Below are positions 63,501 through 64,000 of a stretch of DNA of 64,000 bases, in pieces. The stretch comes from Pseudomonas gingeri (GTDB lineage: Bacteria; Pseudomonadota; Gammaproteobacteria; Pseudomonadales; Pseudomonadaceae): NCBI RefSeq assembly GCF_013385635.1, contig NZ_JACAPR010000011.1:1-64000 (forward strand), read 5' to 3'. The position numbers and the translations under genes were made by a program. The notes under the pieces are model-generated. The model saw only the letters and a program-made list of their open reading frames with translations. It was not told where the DNA came from and ran no database searches. Every line of letters starts with the position of its first letter. The stretch's first letter is position 1.

Positions 63501-64000
63501 CATTGGATTTTTCTGTGGTACTGACGCAATGGCCACTGTTGCTGAAGGGGTTGCTGTTGACGGTGTTCCTCACGCTGTTCTCGGCGATTTTCGGCACGGC
63601 ATTGGGTATCGCCTGCGGTCTGGTGCGCAGCAAAGGCCCTGGTTGGGCGCGTTGGACAGTGGGGCTGTACGTCGAGCTGATCCGCAATACACCGTTCATC
63701 ATCCAGTTGTTCTTCATCTTCTTCGGGCTGCCGGCCCTGGGGCTGAAAATGACCGCACTGGCCGCTGCGATCCTGGCCAACGTGATCAACCTGGCAGCCT
63801 ATGTCAGCGAGATTGCCCGTTCGGGGATCGAGGCGACACCTGATGGGCAAATCGAGGCGGCGCAAAGCCTGGCGCTGGACCGCTGGCAGATTTTCTCCAG
63901 GGTGATCCTGCCTCCGGCGCTCAAGCGGGTGTGGCCGGCGCTGGTTGGCCAGATGGTGATCATCATGCTCGGGTCGGCCGTGTGCAGCCAGATCTCCACC
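63497..64000 (+). CDS. Amino acid ABC transporter permease (5' part, cut by window end)
   Basis: The reading frame is open to the window edge (168 codons). It has HisM/GlnP-type features: 'GLLLTVFLTLFSAIFGTALG', 'LYVELIRNTPFIIQLFFIFF' and the EAA-like loop 'EAAQSLALDRWQIFSRVILP'. It should form the membrane channel with the binding protein at 61312. A second permease and the ATPase presumably follow beyond the window. Confidence 0.88.
   Translation, partial: MTLDFSVVLTQWPLLLKGLLLTVFLTLFSAIFGTALGIACGLVRSKGPGWARWTVGLYVELIRNTPFIIQLFFIFFGLPALGLKMTALAAAILANVINLAAYVSEIARSGIEATPDGQIEAAQSLALDRWQIFSRVILPPALKRVWPALVGQMVIIMLGSAVCSQIST

Overview
The window looks like a chromosomal segment of a Pseudomonas from the P. 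fluorescens lineage. It has high GC, very short intergenic gaps, Pseudomonas-style REP palindromes (CTGTAGGA ... TCCTACAG), a type VI secretion locus and many LysR, AraC and two-component regulators. Species cannot be fixed from this sequence alone. I saw no rRNA, tRNA or CRISPR array.

Layout. (1) 18-6596, + strand: the end of a type VI secretion operon, tssA-tssF-tssG-tssJ-tssE and an ImpA/VasL-OmpA fusion. (2) 7084-17347: a LysR gene divergent from a tightly coupled operon at 8180-15088. The operon encodes a thermostable-hemolysin family protein, an acyl-AMP ligase, a TauD-type oxygenase, two tandem class III aminotransferase homologues (the first lacks the PLP lysine) and an amidase. Two exporter-like genes follow on the other strand. 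This reads as a small-molecule pathway that I cannot match to a known product. (3) 17498-29910, - strand: a complete ebo locus in the order eboD-C-A-B-E-F. After it come a secreted CXXCH protein, a 795-residue protein resembling the N-terminal half of VioB, a ScyD/ScyE-like propeller and a secreted cupin. EboD carries an extra N-terminal membrane (VTT/DedA-like) domain. (4) 30175-43763: pirin, two convergent paralogous winged-helix/STAND regulators, AraC, an amidohydrolase-YcaC unit with a DoxX remnant, a LysR gene, and a membrane protein-lipoprotein-two-component system. (5) 43914-47174: a large putative anti-phage protein with a Cap4-like nuclease, a STAND NTPase and helical repeats. Its C-terminus is encoded by an intergenic repeat. 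A 27-residue membrane protein lies beyond it. (6) 47606-55220: aldehyde dehydrogenase, LysR plus a DapF-like protein with one catalytic cysteine replaced, a lipoprotein, DUF3144, and a large GAF-GGDEF-EAL protein. (7) 55279-60119: a degraded accessory stretch with gene fragments, an exported crotonase and leftovers of an integrative conjugative element. (8) 60364-64000: an RpiR regulator, a polar amino acid ABC transporter (binding protein and partial permease) and an MmgE/PrpD enzyme.

The strongest candidates for undescribed biology are the 8180-15088 pathway with its paired active and inactive aminotransferases, and the ebo locus with the VioB-like, haem-binding and VTT-fused components. 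The Cap4-STAND protein and the Ser-substituted DapF homologue come next.
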